Source: Hepsetus odoe (taxonomy: Eukaryota; Chordata; Actinopteri; Characiformes; Hepsetidae). Taken from it: DNA of 64,000 nucleotides. The notes under the pieces are model-generated. The model had not been told where the DNA came from. It did not search any database and worked only from the letters and a program-made list of their open reading frames with translations. The stretch lies in contig CM029367.1 in NCBI GenBank assembly GCA_017165825.1, positions 3,316,224-3,380,223 on the forward strand, written 5' to 3'. The stretch's first letter is position 1. The number at the start of each line of letters is the position of its first letter. Shown one piece after another: positions 57,901 through 64,000 of this stretch. The position numbers and the translations under genes were made by a program.

Positions 57901-60682
57901 ATGTCTTGCTTCCTTTAGACGCTTCAGTTTCATCCAACAGTCCTCCAACTGCCTACAATTGCAGGAACCCCTGATTCCCTGGTTAGAATTAGCAGCTGGA
58001 ATGATGGATGGATAAAAGTTTTTTGCAGTTTCTATCTTCCAAGCATACATTTTGTGATCTTATACCTCTCAGCAAGCAGGGGTTGACTTATAAAACCCAT
58101 TTATTACTAATCTCTAAATGTGCACCACACTGAAATAGTATATTGTCAGACTGAATTTAGGTTACGACCTCCAAAATTGGCCAATGCCAGATGCACAGAA
58201 GTGCAGGGTAATACCCAACACCCAAAGCCACGCTGCAGGGCATACTTGACTACCCTATTATTAACAATTATCATTCCAAAGGCTACAAGTGTACACAGAG
58301 ATATTGGCCTTGTAATAACATCAGGCACTAAGTGCAGTGCTACCATCTTCCCTCCCACTGGCCCATGGGATGCCATTGTGGTCAAGCCGAGCTGCAGCAA
58401 ACTGCCATATCGAGCAGGCCGGCTGGTGCTGGCTCTGTTGTGTCCTGGAGTAGGAGGATGAGGGTCAGTTTGACTAAGAAGGGTGTTAAATAACCGCAGG
58501 GGTCAGAGGGGTCAGCCGGCATTTACTGGAGTTCTGCTTTTGCCGTCCGCAGGGAAACAGACTCTTTACTGCCGAGTCTTTGGACTCAACTCTTCCTAAT
58601 CAATAAGCTGTTGGGAAGGACATTGAACTGTCAGTATGTTGGACACAAGCAGAGGTCAGGCCTGTTCTTTACGCATTGTTGTTTAAATGAAAAGGACCAA
58701 AATGTTCCAACGATTAACGATCTAAGCACATGATTTATTACGTTTACACCATTATTTATGGAGATCCCCTAATAGTATAGGTCCGCAGAAGGAGAAATGA
58801 AGCCAATCTCATGCTATTCTACAGTTTTCCACACAGTCTATGATTGATCTATGATCTATGAACTCACGCCATCTGAAAATTGTGAGCTAGCAACCATGTT
58901 GACAACAACAGTAGCTGTTTCCAACAGAAAACAGATCAATAATCCCAAAAAAACAAATTGGGATTATTATTATAGATTATCGTGATCGCAAAAGGGATAC
59001 GAAGGCATAATACCACCAAAAAAAGTATGTGCAGTGTTTCTTAGATGTCATCAACAACGTTGCCGACCTGGGAGGATGAAAGTGAAAAAGAGAAGATAAG
59101 GGTAAAACAAAAAGCATGGGAGCATGAAGCTCCTCAGCGGGGCCAATATAATGAGACTAAAATCACAGATCAGAATAATCCCTTTGAAAAAAGGACAATT
59201 AGAATAAAAACACATGAAAAAGAGCACAGAGGACACATCACGCTGATAGAAAAGCCTAATAAGTTGCTTTTGTGGCAACGGTGCTGACAACACCCCTCCC
59301 TGTCTGTAACAGCCATGGTTAATAGGTTTAAGTGCTGAAGCGTACGGACTAATTACAGGGTGTGCTGCCCTTGTTTGTAGTGTGTTTAGGAGTGACAAAA
59401 GATGATAAATCTATGTCTGAGGAAAGAGGCGGCTTAAACATCAAACCAGGCCTTTTAAATGAACCCGCCATAAAGCGATATCGTCCCTGGGAGCTTTTAT
59501 CCAAATGTAATGGCCATTAGATTCACTCTTGATTAAAAACAGCATGGAAATTTTCAGTTCGTAAACAAATCGCTGGTTGCTTTTGCAGAACTGAATTGAT
59601 AATGACGTGAAAGCTTTGTCTGAAACTACAATGTGCAGCTTCCAGTAGGGATTTTAAATGGCTTTTAAAACAAGACGAATCTGGACACAAATTCAGAGCA
59701 TACAGGGAAAGTCAATGAGCAGCAAACTAACAAAAGTATCAGCAAAGTCCAAACCTCCTGTTCTCCTTGAGATCCTTCAGTTCAGCGAAAATGAGAAAAT
59801 ATAAATGTTTAACCAATGACTGCTCTTAAAATATATGGGACTCAAACTTAACAACTGGATATGTGGTATACACTGGGAAATAAACTCACTGACTGTATTT
59901 AGGAGACAGATTTTATATTCTTTCAATGTCATTTTGCAGAAATATAAGGTTAAATAATGGTAGATATCACTAATATAAGCTTATAGCTACCTTCTTCTTG
60001 AGTTGGGATGTGTCCGCAGGGCTGTGTGATCCTAACTAACAAGCTGGAATGGACAGTGACTGCAGTGGGAGAAAAAAACTGGGAAAAAGACATTTGAATG
60101 TGTTTATATTCACAAAGTCTTATTTCCATGATTTTTCTCACAGGGTAATTTGTGCAGCTCTTCACCTGTTACTCCCCACACTGAGCAAGAAAGAGAGAGC
60201 GAGAGAAAGTGGGAGAGAAAGACTCCTCAGAGGGCCTGTGGTTTCTCCTGGGTAAAGCGCTAATCTCTTTAAAAGCTTTCATTACCGGCCCCGCAGAGAC
60301 GACTGCGAACCGCTCCTCCGCACGAGCTGGGAAAGCCACACATGTATGCACATTTCATTTTAATCCCTTTTAATAAGTATATTATTAAAATGACACCTCC
60401 AAGAAGACGGGGGTTTGGCGCAGAGTGATGGACCCCTCCCGGCACTTTCACTCCGGGTGTTAAAGAAGAGCCGGAGTGTATCAGACAGACTGAGCTGCTC
60501 CAAATTAATCAGCCTAAGTAGCAAAGCGGATAAATCAGGAGGAGGAGGAGGGGGACCAGACTGGGGTGGTGGACACAGTCCTGGGTGGAGGACTGAAACC
60601 TGACAGCCACAACCTGACTGCTTAGTTTATCAGTTTTCAGGAGATAAATCTCTGCTCAGTGAAGCTATCATATGAATGTAGG

Positions 60683-60685
<3 letters not shown>

Positions 60686-60761
<76 letters not shown>

Positions 60762-60903
60762 TTGTTCTTTAAATTGTTAAATGTTTTTTATAGTGAAAAA
60801 AAATATAGTTTTTAGATATATTATATATATCATTAAATTCAAAATATAATTTTACATAATAAATAAATAAATATATAAATTTGTTTTACATTATATTTTA
60901 ATA

Positions 60904-60990
<87 letters not shown>

Positions 60991-61116
60991 GCATTAAAAT
61001 ATAATGTAAAACTAATTAAATTCAAAATTATATTATTAAAATTATATATAAAAAATTGTTAAATATAAACCTATCATCATTATAGTAATGCAGAGTTTTC
61101 TTATACCTTTAATTAA

Positions 61117-61174
<58 letters not shown>
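60686..61174. repeat. Cluster of (AT)n arrays
   Basis: Three long AT runs at about 60688-60756, 60908-60990 and 61120-61174 in an otherwise AT-rich 0.5 kb; each is self-complementary. Confidence 0.96.
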
Positions 61175-61178
<4 letters not shown>

Positions 61179-62139
61179 TTATGTAACTTGTGTAATGTAG
61201 TGATATATAATTATTTTTTCTGTATGTATATGTATAATCTTGCAGCAAGTTAGCACCTGTGAATTCAGTTGAGCAGCTTCAAACTCATAACAAATGTCAC
61301 AAAAGTCTTGCCTTCATCATTTTCTCTCTTTTGTCACATTTCTCTTCCCCCCCAGCACGGGTGTGAGCCATTCCTGAGCTGCTCTGGGCTCACTGAGATG
61401 CCTCTTGAATTTTGAATGTGTTGCCTCCAACATTTATGAAGCACAATCAATCTTCCATTGGAGGCCGTGTTCATAGGCTTTACCACCCCGAGTCTCAGTG
61501 GACTCCACAGAAAAAGGCTGTAAAACAAGGTGGGGGCTTTTAAAGGAAAGCAGTGGCCAGATATGGTAATGATAGAAGTTGTAGGGCTGCATACTGCACA
61601 TATGTGTGGTTCACTTTACAGGAATGCTAAAAAAAAAATACAGAGCATTAATGAAAATCAACAACACAAAATTGGGATTTTATAAGTGGCAGTTCAATAA
61701 AGGAGAGCATTCACAAGGCTACACGACTGCTACAACAACCTTTATAACAACTGAATCCTTGTTTATAAAGGATTATTCCGACAAGTTTCTGGTGAGCAAC
61801 TAATGAAAGGAGCCTTTATGAGAGGTCAGAACGAATCCTCATAAGAGTCTAGCCTAGTTGTTATATAAGATCCATCTATCAAGTGTCATCATTTCAGATG
61901 AAAATCTGATCCTGACATATTTCAGAGGATCGTTGCTTATTGGTGAAGGATGAACACCCAATGAATTTATCCTCGGATCCACTGTGAGGTGGCAATTTTT
62001 CTCTAAATGTGAAGAACTCTAGCCATTCACTCACAACAATAAGTGAGAGAAAGGAGGAGAAATTCATTGGGTGTTCATTTGCAGAGCAAGTATAAGTTCC
62101 ATCCATTATCGATCCAGAATCAAATCCATCATTATCATC

Positions 62140-62304
62140 AGTCATTTACAACATTTAGCAGACGCTCTTATCCAGAGCGTCTTCCATGTCCTGGAACACC
62201 TCAGGGTTAAGGGTCTTGCTCAGGAACCCAATGGTGGGATTTGGACATAGGATTCTTGATACATAGACCCATAGGCAAGTACTCTACCACTAGATCACCA
62301 CCAT
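62140..62304 (-). mobile_element. SINE-C copy
   Basis: Reverse strand: ACAACATTTAGCAGACGCTC, GTCTTGCTCAGGAACCCAAT, CATAGGCAAGTACTCTACCA, CTAGATCACCACCATG. Confidence 0.8.
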
Positions 62305-62708
62305 GTCACAGACTCTTCTTCCCATCTGTACTCCTAACCAGCTACACCATCATGGATCACCTGCATGTGTCGCTTCCACAAACCAAGACTAACCAGAGCT
62401 TAAAACCTTTTAATGAGCTCCAACTTGCATTCCATTGGAGCCAGACTGTCCTGGCCATCAGTGACTAAATCTGTTTACTCTGCTTAGCCATCTTAGACAT
62501 CTCTTTAGTAATGTTGCTGTTGCTGTCATGGACCAGAGGAAGATGGGTTCCCCTTCTGAATCTTGGGTCCTCTTGAGGTTTCTTCCTCAGGCTTTAGGGA
62601 GCCTCTTCGGTTTGCTCACTAGGGGCTCAAACCCTGAATTTGTAAAGCTGCTTTGTGACAAGGATAACTGTAAAAGAGCGTTATATACTTAAAACTGACT
62701 CGACTTGC
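62305..62708 (+). repeat. Dispersed repeat family D copy, longest
   Basis: CAGACTCTTCTTCCCATCTG, GGAGCCAGACTGTCCTGG, GAGGTTTCTTCCTCAGGCTT, TTTGTAAAGCTGCTTTGTGA and a TTAAAACTGACTCGACTTG end. A longer version of 10157-10425. Confidence 0.72.
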
Positions 62709-64000
62709 TGGGGTGAGGAGGGAACCTATTTTCCTTTACAAAGGAATAGAAACCTGCTGACATAATAGAAGCAGCTCTAGATGATCTGTCTGAGGTTTCT
62801 GCTCTACAGGGAGACATGGCCAGGGCAGGACAAAGATGAAGAGCATGTGTTTGCAACCATATTTTACATTTTCTGCATGATTAAGTCCTTCAGGGCTGGG
62901 TTTCCCCATAGCATTGTAGACCAACGATGATGGTCTACAATGCAGCATCACGCTGAGGACTTTCTCACCCAGTAAAGACAACACTTGACACTTTTGCTCA
63001 ACTGAGCCCAGGATGGTTTGGTGTGAAATGCTGTTTTCAGGAGAAATGTAGTGAGGTGGTGATAGGAAATGTCTGAAGCGTCTCCAAAAGCATTTTTGTT
63101 GCTACACAGAACCGCACCTGAGACATTTTGAGAAAATTTCAAATCCATTTATGGAGGAACAGCCACAAAGAAAATGTATTTTTTCTCAGTTTCCATCCCT
63201 GAGTTTACACCCGGAAGCATGCGTAGGTTTCCTTGTCGATTTGGACTTTAAATAAAATGGTTTATTTGGGTTGTTCACCACTTTTGTGGCCACTTTAAAG
63301 GCGTTGATTGTTTCTTTCTATGAACAATTTCACTCTCAATGAGCTTTTTTAACATCATTTTGTCTGAGCTTGGCAAAAATCTAGCAACATTGGTGGAATT
63401 AATCTTTAAGGTGGTCCATTACACAAAAAAGAAAGGAACTGGATGTCACAGATTATGGATTTTGAGCTGTTTTGGGGGAGTCTGGTCCTCTAAGATACGA
63501 TGCTGTGTGTGGGTCAGCAGAATGTTGATCCCACTCTTTGTTAAATACGAAGACAATATGGACCATAGCATAGAAGAATTTTGCCAATGGTTTAAAGAAA
63601 ATACAAGCAAGTGAGCACCATGTATTGGTTCTGGCGTCACCCCAGCAGGGAGCTGTTTCTCTGGCCGATTTCGTCAGACTAATCTGCCCTGGTTCGGTTC
63701 AGCTGGTGACAACGATGAAATGTGCCAGTGCTGGGCGTGGAAATCGAAGAAGAAACCACAACAATGACTGAAGCTCTTTTACTGATGGTGCACCGACACG
63801 TTGCTGGGGGGACGCCAGGCTAAATCCGTGGAACAGGATGAGATGAAAGCTTGCAGAAGTCAGATTGGTTTGTACTACAGAAAGGCATCTACAGCTTCAT
63901 AGGAAAGGCATATCAGTGGCCTTTTCACTGGATAACATGCAGACGATAGTGTGTCTTTCTTTCATCAGCAGCCTGGCTATATAAATACGTTCCAGCACAA

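Larger units (their letters stand above)
51978..64000. other. Intergenic region right of the tRNA
   Basis: No exon recognised. Contains a CTTT array, SINE-A/B/C copies, a LINE tail, a family E copy, family D and AT-repeat blocks. Stretches 52060-52960, 53030-54550, 57040-57530, 58060-60660 and 62710-64000 carry no feature I can assign. Confidence 0.7.

Noticed and set aside
59045..59287. 80-codon hydrophilic frame
   Set aside because: No recognisable domain, no splice context and no codon bias that I can see.

Overview
The window is vertebrate nuclear DNA, most likely from a teleost fish and possibly an ostariophysan such as a catfish (a guess from repeat content, low confidence). The evidence is six small exons with GT/AG borders split by 1.6-3.1 kb introns, long CA/GT and GATA microsatellites, many tRNA-derived SINEs, Tc1/mariner debris and 5'-truncated LINE tails. 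No bacterial-style operon or CRISPR array is present.

Region 1-23.4 kb (+ strand) is the 3' half of one gene, gfra1, encoding GDNF family receptor alpha-1, the GPI-anchored co-receptor that presents GDNF to RET. Six coding exons are visible: 7791-8142, 11057-11166, 13927-14061, 17153-17352, 20052-20096 and 21731-21889. They splice in frame into about 333 residues: domain 2, domain 3, a Thr/Ser/Pro-rich stalk and a hydrophobic GPI-attachment tail. A 3' UTR follows, with AATAAA at 23390. The first 7.8 kb is an intron; the signal-peptide and domain 1 exons lie before the window.

Region 23.4-64 kb has no protein-coding exon that I can recognise. It contains one canonical tRNA-Gly(GCC) gene at 51892-51962 with a Pol III T-run. 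The rest is repeats: over 20 copies of a tRNA-headed SINE (SINE-A, tail TTTCAC), two other SINE-like families, six 3' ends of one LINE family, a near full-length Tc1-like transposon carrying a nested SINE (38366-39890), and a 562-bp LTR mini-element with a 5-bp target duplication (34379-34950). There is also a 0.9-kb GATA/GACA (Bkm-type) block, a minisatellite, a 3 x 69 bp tandem array and AT-rich dinucleotide blocks.

I found no obviously new gene system. The best leads are the TRIM-like LTR mini-element, the perfect 16-bp-arm palindrome at 50810-50844, a foldback element at 25397-25522, inverted SINE pairs inside gfra1 introns, and non-repetitive segments that may be conserved noncoding elements. 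All family assignments come from reading the sequence; none was checked against a database.
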